Origin: Bog-756 sp963839925
GTDB lineage: Bacteria > Actinomycetota > Acidimicrobiia > Acidimicrobiales > RAAP-2
Reading direction: 5' to 3'
NCBI GenBank assembly: GCA_963839925.1
Contig: CAWIWV010000002.1
Coordinates: 744,001 to 808,000 of the forward strand
Length of the DNA: 64,000 nt
Positions within the stretch are counted from its first letter, which is position 1. Each line of letters begins with the position of its first letter. The notes below the pieces were generated by a model. That model searched no databases, was not told the DNA's origin, and was given only the letters and a program-made list of their open reading frames with translations. This document shows, in pieces, positions 18,001 to 25,134 of this stretch. The translations under genes were made by a program, and so were the position numbers.

Positions 18001-18519
18001 CCCCTGTTCACCTCCCCCGCCTCCGCCACATTCACCAAGGGCGTGTCCGGCACGTTCTCCGTGAAGTTCGCAGGGGCTCCAACCCCGACCCTCACCGAGT
18101 CGGGATCCCTCCCCCCAGGCATCCGGTTCGCCAACGGGACCATCCGTGGGACTCCCACTGCCCTCGGCACGTTCCACCTCACCTTTACCGCCAACAACGG
18201 CGTCGGCCCCAAGAAGGTCCAACACTTCACGCTGACGGTGCTCGGCTTCCACATCGTGAGCACCACGCTGCCGACCGGAACCAAGGGGAAGGCCTACTCG
18301 GCGAAGCTCTCGGCGATCGGTGGCTCGGCCCCCTACGCCTGGGCAACGAGCAATGGGCATGCGCTCTCGAAGTTCGGTCTCAGCCTCACGATGAACGGAG
18401 TCGTCCACGGCACGCCACGCAGAACGGGAACCCTGCGGTTCAACGCACAAGCCTCCTTCCGAGCCGGGAGCAAGGCACAGGTGGTGAAATCGGTGATCAC
18501 CCTGGTGATCACCGGCTGA
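12046..18519 (+). CDS. Giant secreted protein: Agd3-like polysaccharide deacetylase region plus 14 Ig-like domains
   Basis: A 2157-aa protein. ATG 12046 follows GGAGAG (12034-12039) and starts a signal peptide (VALLLMTAVLSTVVNTASGA). Residues ~35-250 resemble the N-terminal carbohydrate-binding-like part of Agd3-type enzymes (LKVLLVGTG..., GVPYTEVTA). A NodB/CE18-like region follows, with the Asp motif DIDDTF (D257, D259, D260), SHTYDTPYLD (H384), GNHSGF (H456), PRHPINVFYNV and YVHQTNT (H782). An FN3-like insertion (NYVIYRAPVTGS.VGPWTEIG) lies around 490-600. Residues 928-2157 are about 14 tandem Ig-like (He_PIG type) domains of ~87 aa. No LPXTG or other anchor is seen, so the protein is probably secreted. 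Known Agd3 enzymes partially deacetylate galactosaminogalactan; the substrate here is unknown. The HxxxH-type second histidine is Thr388, which may impair metal binding. Confidence 0.75.
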   Translation: MNRISRSAVRVTVALLLMTAVLSTVVNTASGATPVQLDLKVLLVGTGSTDPTTAAWESALSNEGVPYTEVTATGAYGSETVTLPALTSGSVGLFNGVVIADSPAGFAAGQLAPLFSYESTDNVRQIDGYTAPYTGIGLNAVSSGTLDGTTATLTASGLAALPELAGPITFATGTNGYTSTVVSGAPFTPWLDNSSGQVLAGVYQHPSTDPQANVSELELGFDYNASQLQWEVMAAGLINWVTEDTHLGLNRNYVAMDIDDTFTPDNAWSTTLHDNDYSDANSQRMDAADVISSADWSNPTQEGTPSARPAGEATTPFRLDQLFNYGGSIEYQNGELDLPGEPAACTSAGDPAGTCGADPLLAQFQATDPSTGKPYADDFGWISHTYDTPYLDVGCASQDYIEAELNENTTDLTAAPGATPGTGGLGIPEQTIASGAGDVANPYGTYNPQVFVPGNHSGFADLAPGTPATVDPPDLDEANASTGGSLSAGTYEYAVTDQFNGADSTSTDQSQAYVTDGLQGDIAPIVVSSGGSVSLVWQSICHAANYVIYRAPVTGSTVGPWTEIGTYATPSSATLPDAGSGDSTPASTATVCQGPTYAPTSCAGEQELTFTDTGSDTSTPPAGVTYVNTPMPSGWTPPIVENANELPWEQNPYFTPALQAVGITTVGADASKAYPDPANDAFGIGATYTGSTYAAGQSFVDGSAQVAPRHPINVFYNVADNAQELDEYNTLYDADAPDSQCHTTATTTCSTTPFTFTQVIQSVVSGMLTNMLTNNPEISYVHQTNTMGVPPYSSILPPANYVPSATAQPGTDGDGTLYEVLNPLIAQYESTFTSDTPYVQLTMGGVGNVLADQTAWSSALTAGSVTASEQNGVVTVSNTGTGSTNVPITTPQGTTVNGAAFGSPYDGQLSAWTPIAAGSSATLDEKVSPTITSAATANSIVGAPFSFTVTTTGDPAPTLSETGSLPSGLTFTDNGDGTATISGTPAATTGGSFPITINATSSSGSTAQSFTLTNSEAPTITSPTTASFIVGTPSTYTVTTTGYPAATITESGTLPPGTAFTDNGDGTATISGTPTGSGGTYPVTISATNSSGSTATLDLSMTVNVETPPTITSSATAYFTLDSAGAVAVTTTGTPTPAITEVGALPAGLTFVDNGNGTALLSGTPTATGTTALDITAANGDSPDATQTLTVIVGQAPSISSAASATAVVGTASSFTVTTTGYPAPAIGETGALPSGVTFTDNGNGTATLGGTPAASTAGTYPITIDAVNGTGSATQNFTLTVQQPPAFTSATSTTFSENTAGSFAVTATGVTPITYSETGALPSGVTLASDGTLSGTPAFGTAGSYPVTITATDANNNPTTQSFTLTVSASPPVFTSATSTAFSENVAGNFAVTANGDTPLSYTETGELPSGVTLAADGVLSGTPDFGTAGSYPITITATDANNNSTTQSFTLTVSTSPPEFTSATSTTFSENTAGSFAVTANGDTPITYSVTGSLPSGVTLASNGTLSGTPAFGTAGSYPVTITATDANNNSTTQSFTLTVSASPPVFTSATSTSFSENTAGNFAVTANGDTPIAYSETGALPSGVTLDSNGILSGTPDFGTAGSYPITITATDANSNTTAQSFTLTVGATAPAFVSATSTSFRENNADSFAVTANGDAPISYSETGALPSGVTLAADGTLSGTPAFSSGGNYPITITATDGNNGTTNQNFTLTVSATAPVITSADSTTFSENASGGFAVAGNGDNPLTFTVTNGSLPSGVSLATDGTLSGTPAFGTAGTYPITITATDVHDQTTAQSFSLTVSASPPVFTSAMSTALSENTAGSFAITSDGDSPLTYSETGALPSGIALASNGILSGTPAFGTAGTYPITITATDANSNHTAQSFTLTVGATAPVFTSAASITFRTNTAGRFAFTANGDTPLSYSEIGTLPEGVTLASNGILSGTPALGTAGSYPITITATDGNGDDLPLTTSQPFMLVVNEAPLFTSPASATFTKGVSGTFSVKFAGAPTPTLTESGSLPPGIRFANGTIRGTPTALGTFHLTFTANNGVGPKKVQHFTLTVLGFHIVSTTLPTGTKGKAYSAKLSAIGGSAPYAWATSNGHALSKFGLSLTMNGVVHGTPRRTGTLRFNAQASFRAGSKAQVVKSVITLVITG
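14827..18516 (+). repeat. Tandem array of 14 Ig-like domain repeats inside the exoprotein gene
   Basis: The period is about 87 codons (~261 bp). The consensus runs FTSATST.FSENTAGSFAVT, then LPSGVTLASNGTLSGTPAFG, then TAGSYPITITATDANN, then SFTLTVSAS. Units 1-4 are more divergent (VTTTGYPAP.ITE.G.LP.G, with DNGDGTATISGTP). Units 5-12 (about 15899-17997) are nearly identical in protein and very similar in DNA. Units 13 and 14 are degenerate and close the protein. The pattern points to recent unit duplication or recombination among units 5-12. Confidence 0.92.
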
Positions 18520-18522
18520 CCC

Positions 18523-19599
18523 TCAGGCCGCGGCGACGCCAGCTCGACGCGGAGGCTTGACCAGCCCGTATTCGATGAGCGACTCGGCCATCGCAATGGT
18601 CGTCTCGTCGAGACTGCGGAGCGGGCGGCCCAGCAGCGCGATGACCTTGCTCGGGTCGACCCGTTGGGGATTGCCCAGGTCGTTGATCGCGAGGGCAACC
18701 GTCTTGTCGAACTTCGCAACCACCCTGACCACGACGTTCGGTAGCTTGCCGGTCGGGATCTTGTAGCCCTTCGGTCCGTACTCGCGGGCAAGGATTGCGG
18801 CAACGTCGCGCAACGACCGACTGTCGTTCCCGCAGATGAATCGCTGCCCCGCGGCGGACGGCGACGTCATGGCGGCGACATGGGCGGCTGCGACATCACG
18901 CACGTCCACCAGCGAGTAGGTCAAGTCGGGACAGGCGGGGAAGTCCCGGTTCATCAACTTCGCCACCGCCTCGTTCGACGTGCTCGGCGCGCTTCCGAAC
19001 ATGGGGCCGAGCACCAGCCCGGGGTTGATCGTGGCCATCTCCATCCGGTCGCCCGCAGTCTCTGACATGAACGCCCAGGCCGCCCGTTCGGCGATCGTCT
19101 TCGAGCGCTCGTAGGCACCGTTGCGGGGGTCGTCGGGATTCGACCAGTCCGATTCGGTGAACACCTTTCCGTGACGGTCCACCCCGTAGAGCACCGCGGC
19201 CAGCGACGAGGTGAGCACGACGCGACGGACGCCTGCATCCAGCGAGGAACGCAACACCCGCAACGTGCCATCCCGTGCCGGGACGATCAGATCGTTCGGG
19301 TCACGGGGTGGGGCAGTTGGAATCGGGCTCGCAACGTGATGGACGTAGGTGGACCCGGCGATGGCGTCGGCCCACCCGGCATCCTGGGTGAGGTCGGCCG
19401 CCGCCAGTGTGAGGCGGTCGATCGACCCGGGATCCTCGAGGTGAGGCGTCAGATCCGAACGGAGCGCTTCGAGCGACGACACCGAACGGGCAGTTCCCCG
19501 CACCGAGTAGCCGGCGTCGAGTAGCTGGGCCACGACATGCCGGGCGATGTACCCGGTGGCGCCGGTGACCAGCACTGTCGTCGATCCGTTGTCGTTCAT
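18523..19599 (-). CDS. NAD(P)-dependent epimerase/aldehyde-reductase-like SDR
   Basis: A 358-aa extended short-chain dehydrogenase. The nucleotide-binding motif TGATGYIARHVV is at the N-terminus, the catalytic motif YERSK follows TSSLAAV, and INPGLVLGPMFG matches dihydroflavonol-4-reductase-like enzymes that reduce aldehydes or ketones. GGAGGAG lies just upstream of ATG 19599 and fixes the start. The gene ends three bases from the stop of the giant exoprotein gene (convergent) and is divergent from the ROK kinase gene. The substrate is unknown. Confidence 0.87.
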   Translation of the reverse strand: MNDNGSTTVLVTGATGYIARHVVAQLLDAGYSVRGTARSVSSLEALRSDLTPHLEDPGSIDRLTLAAADLTQDAGWADAIAGSTYVHHVASPIPTAPPRDPNDLIVPARDGTLRVLRSSLDAGVRRVVLTSSLAAVLYGVDRHGKVFTESDWSNPDDPRNGAYERSKTIAERAAWAFMSETAGDRMEMATINPGLVLGPMFGSAPSTSNEAVAKLMNRDFPACPDLTYSLVDVRDVAAAHVAAMTSPSAAGQRFICGNDSRSLRDVAAILAREYGPKGYKIPTGKLPNVVVRVVAKFDKTVALAINDLGNPQRVDPSKVIALLGRPLRSLDETTIAMAESLIEYGLVKPPRRAGVAAA

Positions 19600-19644
19600 G
19601 ATCTCCTCCTCGGACCCCTCAAATGATCGAGGTTACGCTGCGCT

Positions 19645-20718
19645 ATGTCGATGGGCGTGGCTGTGTCGATGGAGGGACCCCACCCCCGCCAGGGTGCGCC
19701 CAGCAGATCGGTCATCGTGGGACTCGACAACGGCGCCACCAGCAACAACGCCACGGTGCTCGATGACTCGGGCCGCTTTCTGGTGGACGGGCTTCTCGAA
19801 AGCCCGAGCCGAGTCCACCAAGGACCGCGCTCCGCGGTTGCCGCGCTGGGCGAAGCCTTCGACCATGTGCTGGCTGTCACCGGCGTGGCGCGAGGATCGG
19901 TCTCGGCCGTCGGACTCGGGACACCCGGCCCCGCAAGCGCCGACGGCGTGCTCTCCTCGAAGGGCTCGACCAATTTCTCGGAGCCGGCGTGGCGCGGCTT
20001 CGACGTCCGCGGCGCGCTCGAGAAGGCGATCGGTGTCCCGGTGATCTACAGCAACGACGGGAACGCGGCGGCACTGTACGCCCACCACTCCTTCTTCGGG
20101 TCCGAATCGGCTGACCACTCGTCGGTCTCGGCGATCGTCGGGACCGGGCTCGGGGGTGGGATCGTCGAGGCCGGCCGGGTCATCCGAGGAGCGTGCGGCA
20201 TGGCGGGCGAGCTCGGTCACGTCCAAATCCCGATGGAGGGGTTGCTCGCCGAAGGCCAACCAATTCCCGAGTGCAACTGTGGGAATCGAGGCGATGCAGA
20301 GAGCGTGGCGTCGCTGACCGCGATCGAGAAGAGCCTTCTCCCCTTCTGGCTCACCCGGCACCGCGGACACCAGCTCGCCGGGATGGCCTCGATGGCGGAG
20401 GCTGCAAAGCTGGTCAGGGGACTCCGTGAGTCCGACGACGAGCTCGCGATCGAGATCCTCGATCAACAGGCGATGGCCCTCGGGCGCCTCTTCACCCTCG
20501 TCGGCAATCTCATGGATCCGAGCGCCTACTTCGTCGGTGGCGGCGTCGTCGAAACGTCGCCGAGGTCCAGAGAGTGGTTCCTCGATCAGGTGTCCTCGAA
20601 CACCTTGCTTCGACACGAACAACGAGAAATCGTCTCGTTTGCACTGATCCCCGACCTCGACATGGCCGGTGCCCGCGGAGCAGCGCTCGCCGCAGCCCAA
20701 TCGCCCGAACTCGGGTGA
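19645..20718 (+). CDS. ROK family sugar kinase/transcriptional-regulator-like protein
   Basis: A 357-aa ROK protein without an N-terminal HTH, so more likely a kinase than a repressor. Motifs: VGLDNGATSNNATVLDDSG (phosphate 1), GLGTPGP, catalytic-Asp region IYSNDGNAAAL, GTGLGGGIV, and the zinc motif region AGELGHVQIP followed by CNCGNRGDAE. The usual third zinc cysteine (GC.E) is Asp here. Members phosphorylate glucose, fructose, ManNAc or similar sugars in the cytoplasm. A TACGCT -10-like element (19634-19639) five bases before the ATG suggests a leaderless start. It is divergent from the SDR gene. Confidence 0.82.
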   Translation: MSMGVAVSMEGPHPRQGAPSRSVIVGLDNGATSNNATVLDDSGRFLVDGLLESPSRVHQGPRSAVAALGEAFDHVLAVTGVARGSVSAVGLGTPGPASADGVLSSKGSTNFSEPAWRGFDVRGALEKAIGVPVIYSNDGNAAALYAHHSFFGSESADHSSVSAIVGTGLGGGIVEAGRVIRGACGMAGELGHVQIPMEGLLAEGQPIPECNCGNRGDAESVASLTAIEKSLLPFWLTRHRGHQLAGMASMAEAAKLVRGLRESDDELAIEILDQQAMALGRLFTLVGNLMDPSAYFVGGGVVETSPRSREWFLDQVSSNTLLRHEQREIVSFALIPDLDMAGARGAALAAAQSPELG

Positions 20719-20724
20719 CCAGCC

Positions 20725-20746
20725 CGCTCGGTGCCTCCTCCGAGCG
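20725..20746 (+). terminator. Weak hairpin after the ROK kinase gene
   Basis: CGCTCGG (20725-20731) and CCGAGCG (20740-20746) form a perfect 7-bp GC-rich stem with an 8-nt loop, seven bases after the ROK stop codon. It is followed by ATTTCCC, not a clean T-run. It could act as an intrinsic terminator before the MFS gene at 20843. Confidence 0.45.
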
Positions 20747-20842
20747 ATTTCCCATCCTCGGGTTGCAGGGACGAGAATGTGAGGGACAGGAACCACTGGA
20801 TGCGAACGATCCGACACCTTCACAGCGAGACCGACGAGTCCG

Positions 20843-22399
20843 ATGAGTGACACCGACGTGCAAGGGTCGGCCTCTTCGGAGGTGCACGCTCGCGATCGTC
20901 TGAGCCCTGAGGTGCGGCGGGTTGCGGTGGTCGTGGTGCTGGGCACCATCATGGCCATTCTCGACACGACCATCGTCGCCGTCGCCCTCGCCACGCTCGC
21001 CCGTGACTTCCACACGAGCATCAACACCATTCAGTGGGTCACCACCGGTTACCTGCTGTCACTCGCCGTGGTGATTCCGCTCAGTGGCTGGGCGGTGCAC
21101 CGCTTCGGTGCGAAGCCGGTCTACATCATCTCGCTTCTCCTGTTCGTCGCAGGATCTGCGCTCTGCGGCATCGCCTGGTCGGCGACCGCGCTCATCGTGT
21201 TCCGCGTACTCCAGGGGGTAGGTGGCGGCATGATCATGCCGGTCGGGCAGACCATCATGGCCCGGACTGCCGGTCCCGACCGGATGAATCGGGTAATGGC
21301 CTTGATCGGGGTGCCGACCCTCCTCGGGCCGATCCTCGGCCCGGTGATCGGCGGGATCATCATCTCGAACGTTTCGTGGCGTTGGATCTTCTTCGTCAAC
21401 GTGCCCATCGGCATCGTCGCGTTGATCCTCGCCTTCCGCCTGCTGCCGACCACTCCGAGCGACCGGACCCACCGGCTCGACGCGGCCGGATTCCTTCTGC
21501 TCGCGCCCGGCCTCGCCTTGGCGGTCTATGGCCTCTCCGAAGTGGGGACCGAGGGAGGCTTCTCCTCGCCCAGTGTGCAGATCAGTCTGCTGGTCTCCGT
21601 CCTGTTGATCATCGGTTTCATCCTCCGCTCGCTGCGGGCGCCAGAACCACTGGTGGACTTACGACTGTTCAAACGATTCAACTTCTCGGTGGCGACCGTC
21701 TGCATCTTCCTCGTCGGAGCAACGCTCTACGGGACGATGTTCCTGCTGCCGCTCTACTACCAGGTCGTTCGTGGCGAATCACCCTGGGTTGCCGGACTGC
21801 TCATGGCGCCACAGGGCATCGGTGCGGCGCTGGTGATGAGGACATCGGCCAAGGCGGCCGACCGCTACGGCACCAGGCGGACGGTGCCCGCCGGCATGGC
21901 CCTGCTCGCCTTGGGGACCCTCGCCTACACCCAGGTCTCCGGGTCGACCAGCTACGCGCTCCTCGCGATGGCCTTGTTCGTGCGCGGCATCGGACTCGGG
22001 TTCGGGATGATGCCGGTGTTCGCCGCGGCATATCGCGGGCTGTCGTTCGAGGAGGTGCCCCGGGCGAGCACCGCGACCAACATCATTCGACAGGTCGGCG
22101 GCTCGATCGGTGTCGCTGTGTTCGCGGTCGTTCTGCAACGGGCCATCAGCAGTCAGTTCCCCGGCGCGGCATTCAACCTGGGGGTGACGCCGAACCATCC
22201 GCTTCCCCCTTCGATCGCCGACCGGTTGGCAACCGCGTTCAGCACCTCGTTCTGGTGGTCGTTCGGCGTGTGCGCGATCGCGATCATTCCGGCACTCTTC
22301 CTGCCCGGACCCCTTCCGTCATCCCCAGGTGTCTGGGAAGAACTCGAGCAGGACGAGACTGCCAACCTGGACGAGGTCGCCGAGATCATTCCCGAGTAG
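20843..22399 (+). CDS. MFS transporter, DHA2 (EmrB/QacA) family
   Basis: A 518-aa membrane protein with about 14 predicted helices. Motif D1-like LDTTIVAVALATLARDFH is in helix 1, the motif A region GWAVHRFGAKPVYI between helices 2 and 3, and motif C-like GPILGPVIGGIIISNVSWRWIFFVNVPIG later. This is the proton-driven multidrug-efflux type. It sits downstream of the ROK kinase on the same strand but 124 bases away with a hairpin between, so it is probably separately transcribed. The substrate is unknown. Confidence 0.92.
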   Translation: MSDTDVQGSASSEVHARDRLSPEVRRVAVVVVLGTIMAILDTTIVAVALATLARDFHTSINTIQWVTTGYLLSLAVVIPLSGWAVHRFGAKPVYIISLLLFVAGSALCGIAWSATALIVFRVLQGVGGGMIMPVGQTIMARTAGPDRMNRVMALIGVPTLLGPILGPVIGGIIISNVSWRWIFFVNVPIGIVALILAFRLLPTTPSDRTHRLDAAGFLLLAPGLALAVYGLSEVGTEGGFSSPSVQISLLVSVLLIIGFILRSLRAPEPLVDLRLFKRFNFSVATVCIFLVGATLYGTMFLLPLYYQVVRGESPWVAGLLMAPQGIGAALVMRTSAKAADRYGTRRTVPAGMALLALGTLAYTQVSGSTSYALLAMALFVRGIGLGFGMMPVFAAAYRGLSFEEVPRASTATNIIRQVGGSIGVAVFAVVLQRAISSQFPGAAFNLGVTPNHPLPPSIADRLATAFSTSFWWSFGVCAIAIIPALFLPGPLPSSPGVWEELEQDETANLDEVAEIIPE

Positions 22400-22458
22400 T
22401 CCTCAGCGCGCGCAGGCCCGGTTGACCGGCGAAGTGGAACCGTGGTTCAGTGATCCCG

Positions 22459-23157
22459 ATGGGCGAACTCGTGACCTACACGGCAACCGACACCATCACC
22501 ACGGTGGCGATGGACGACGGCAAAGTCAATGCCCTGTCGACGACGATGCTCGCCGAACTCAATGGCGCCTTCGACCAAGCTGAATCCGACGGCCTCGCTG
22601 TGCTGTTCACGGGGAGAGAGGGCATGTTCTCGGCCGGCTTCGACCTGAAGACGCTGCGCGGCGGAGGGCCCGACGCGGTCGAGATGCTCCGCGGTGGATT
22701 TGCACTGGCGGTTCGGCTCTTGACGTTTCCGACCCCGGTCGTGATCGGTTGCACCGGGCACGCCATCGCCATGGGATCGTTCCTGCTCATGTCGGCCGAC
22801 TACAGGATCGGGGCATCGGGTGCCTTTCGGATCGGAGCGAACGAGGTGGCCATCGGGCTGACCGTTCCCGCTGCCGCCATCGAGCTCTGCCGTGCTCGCC
22901 TCAACCCTTCCTACTTCGACCGGGCGGTGATCACCGCGGAGATGTTCGACCCGGAGGGCGCGGTCGCCGCCGGCTTTCTCGACAAGGTCGTCCCCGCTGC
23001 CGAGCACGCCGCTGCGGCTCAGGAGACCGCCCGGACGCTTGCGGCCCTCGACGGATCGGCCCATCGGGGTACCAAGCTCCGAGCCAGGGCACCGGCATTG
23101 CACTCGATCCGCCAGGGGATCGAGGAAGACGATGCGTTCTATCGCACCCTTGCCTGA
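22459..23157 (+). CDS. Crotonase/enoyl-CoA hydratase family protein lacking the first catalytic Glu
   Basis: A 232-aa protein, slightly short for the family. It shows VAMDDGKVNALSTTML, the oxyanion region GMFSAGFDLKTL, GHAIAMGSFLLMSADYRIG and RIGANEVAIGLTVP. The first catalytic Glu position of classic hydratases is Phe108; the second is Glu129. It is only distantly similar to the crotonase at 10645, so the two are not a recent duplication. ATG 22459 is chosen over GTG 22450; neither has a clear ribosome-binding site. It starts 59 bases after the MFS gene on the same strand. Actual activity is uncertain. Confidence 0.78.
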   Translation: MGELVTYTATDTITTVAMDDGKVNALSTTMLAELNGAFDQAESDGLAVLFTGREGMFSAGFDLKTLRGGGPDAVEMLRGGFALAVRLLTFPTPVVIGCTGHAIAMGSFLLMSADYRIGASGAFRIGANEVAIGLTVPAAAIELCRARLNPSYFDRAVITAEMFDPEGAVAAGFLDKVVPAAEHAAAAQETARTLAALDGSAHRGTKLRARAPALHSIRQGIEEDDAFYRTLA

Positions 23158-23175
23158 CACGGTTGGCGGGAGCCC

Positions 23176-24306
23176 TCAGAGTGACTCGTAGACCGCCTGG
23201 ATCAGTGCACGGTTCCGGGTGCTCTGCCAACGGGGGGTGACCGCGTTCATCACGTAGCCGAACGCGACTCCCGCAGACGGATCGGCGAACCCGACCGCGC
23301 CTCCCGTCCCGAAGTGCCCGAAGCTTGCAGGATTGGGTCCGAACGGCCTCCGCTCGGTCGTCGGGGTGAACCCGAGGCCGAAGGTGACCTCCTCGCCGAG
23401 CACCGGACAGAACCCGGTCGACTGCGGCCGGATCGCTTCCTCCAAGAGCTCTGCCGACAGAAGCCCTTGCCTCGCGATGAGTGCCGAGTAGAGCAGCGCC
23501 ACCCCCCGAGCTGAACCGTGTCCGTTGGTGGAGGGAACCTCCGCGCTCCTCCAGCTCGCCGTGTTCACGATCCCGACCGACGAGTAGCCGGGCGGGTTGA
23601 AGTAGCTGCGCATGGCCATGAGCTGGTCGCCGCTGAGCGCGTCCCAGTCGAGAGCAATGTCGGTCTGCCCGTTCCACACGACGTCAGCGCATCTCGAGTG
23701 CAGCCGGGTCGGAAGGCCGAACCAGACGTCCGCGCCGATCGGCTCGGCAATACATCGGAGATGGTCCCCACAGGACATCCCGCCCACCCGCCGGACCACC
23801 TCACCGACCAGATGACCGTAGGTGTTCGTGTGGTAGGCGTGACGGGTGCCGGGCTCCCACCACGGCTCGGTGGCAGCGAGCGCGTCCGCCATCCGATCCC
23901 ACTCCCAGAGATCCGCGTTGGTGAGGGGCCGTCGAATCGCCGGCACCCCCGCTCGGTGGCAGAGCGCGTGACGCAGGGTGACCGCGTCCTTGCCGGCGCC
24001 GGCGAACTCCGGCCACACCGAAGCCACCGGGTCGTCGAGGCCGATGAGCCCTTGGTCCACCAACCGGAGGGCGAGCAGTCCCACGAACGCCTTTCCGACC
24101 GAGTAGAAGTTCACCAGCGAGTCGGGCTGCCAGGGCCTGGTCCGGGCCCCGTCGACCCATCCACCGACCAGCTCGACGACGACCTGACCGTCCACGATGA
24201 GGCAGACCCCGGCCCCGACCTCTCCCCGCTCGGCAAAGTTTCGGGAGAACTCTTCGCGGATGGTTTCGAACCGGGGATCACACCTGCCGACGACCGGGAT
24301 CTGCAC
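23176..24306 (-). CDS. Beta-lactamase-fold serine hydrolase (class C/EstB-like)
   Basis: A 376-aa protein. The nucleophile motif is FYSVGKAF (SxxK); further hallmarks are LRHALCHRAGVPA, WWEPGTRHAYHTNTYGHLVGEV (Tyr region) and, near the end, FGHFGTGGAVGFADP (HxGxGG type). Family members are esterases, carboxypeptidases or lactamases; there is no signal peptide, so a cytoplasmic esterase is most likely. GTG 24306 begins MQIPVVGRCDPRFETIREEF; the same frame extends farther upstream but there it only shadows the divergent membrane-protein gene. The family's Tyr motif is YHT, which deserves checking. Confidence 0.82.
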   Translation of the reverse strand: MQIPVVGRCDPRFETIREEFSRNFAERGEVGAGVCLIVDGQVVVELVGGWVDGARTRPWQPDSLVNFYSVGKAFVGLLALRLVDQGLIGLDDPVASVWPEFAGAGKDAVTLRHALCHRAGVPAIRRPLTNADLWEWDRMADALAATEPWWEPGTRHAYHTNTYGHLVGEVVRRVGGMSCGDHLRCIAEPIGADVWFGLPTRLHSRCADVVWNGQTDIALDWDALSGDQLMAMRSYFNPPGYSSVGIVNTASWRSAEVPSTNGHGSARGVALLYSALIARQGLLSAELLEEAIRPQSTGFCPVLGEEVTFGLGFTPTTERRPFGPNPASFGHFGTGGAVGFADPSAGVAFGYVMNAVTPRWQSTRNRALIQAVYESL

Positions 24307-24369
24307 GCTCGGCAGTCTCCCATCCGTGCGACCCGGACCGGCCCGGTCGCTCGCGTACGATGCCGTCGC

Positions 24370-25134
24370 ATGGACCTGACACGTCGGACCCTGGTCAAGG
24401 TCCCCGAGATCACCGTTCTGTTCTGGGTGGTCAAACTGCTGAGCACGGCGATGGGCGAGGCGACGTCCGACTATCTGGTGAACCGGATCAACCCGGTCGT
24501 GGCTGTCGGGCTCGGCGCGATTCTCCTCGCGATCTCCCTTGCCATCCAGTTCCGCACCGACCGGTACGTGCCGTGGATCTACTGGTTGGCGGTGCTGATG
24601 GTCGCGATCACCGGCACGATGGCAGCTGACGTCCTCCACATCCAATTCCACGTTGCCTACGCGGTGTCGACCCCCTTCTTCGCGGTTGTCTTGGCCGTGG
24701 TGTTCGTCGCCTGGTACCGGACCGAGGGAACCCTCTCGATCCACAGCATCTTCACCCCTCGACGCGAGATCTTCTACTGGGCGGCCGTCATGGCCACCTT
24801 CGCGATGGGAACGGCGGCCGGTGACTTCACGGCGACAACCCTCAAGTTGGGGTATCCGGCCTCCGCGTTCTTGTTTGCCGGGTTCATGGTGATCCCCGTC
24901 GTGGCCTACTGGGGTTTCCGAGTCAGTGAAGTATTCTGCTTCTGGTTCGCGTATGTGCTGACCCGGCCGATCGGCGCTTCGGTCGCCGACTGGTTGAGCA
25001 AACCTCATCGGGTGAGCGGACTCGGACTGGGTGACGGGAAGGTGAGCCTCATCTTCGGCATCCTGATCGCAGCCTGTGTGCTCTACCTCACCGTGTCCCA
25101 CGAGGGCGCACCCGACATGGAGGAGGCGGGATGA
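24370..25134 (+). CDS. COG4705-like multi-pass membrane protein
   Basis: A 254-aa protein with seven to eight hydrophobic segments. It starts with a short amphipathic stretch and KVPEITVLFWVVKLLSTAMGEATSDYL, the signature I associate with the uncharacterised membrane-anchored protein family COG4705. A second related-looking segment (WAAVMATFAMGTAAGDFTATTL) suggests an internal duplication. TACGAT (24356-24361) lies eight bases before ATG 24370, as in a leaderless promoter. Its stop overlaps the ATG of the SCP2 gene (ATGA at 25131), so it heads a three-gene operon. Function unknown. Confidence 0.72.
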   Translation: MDLTRRTLVKVPEITVLFWVVKLLSTAMGEATSDYLVNRINPVVAVGLGAILLAISLAIQFRTDRYVPWIYWLAVLMVAITGTMAADVLHIQFHVAYAVSTPFFAVVLAVVFVAWYRTEGTLSIHSIFTPRREIFYWAAVMATFAMGTAAGDFTATTLKLGYPASAFLFAGFMVIPVVAYWGFRVSEVFCFWFAYVLTRPIGASVADWLSKPHRVSGLGLGDGKVSLIFGILIAACVLYLTVSHEGAPDMEEAG

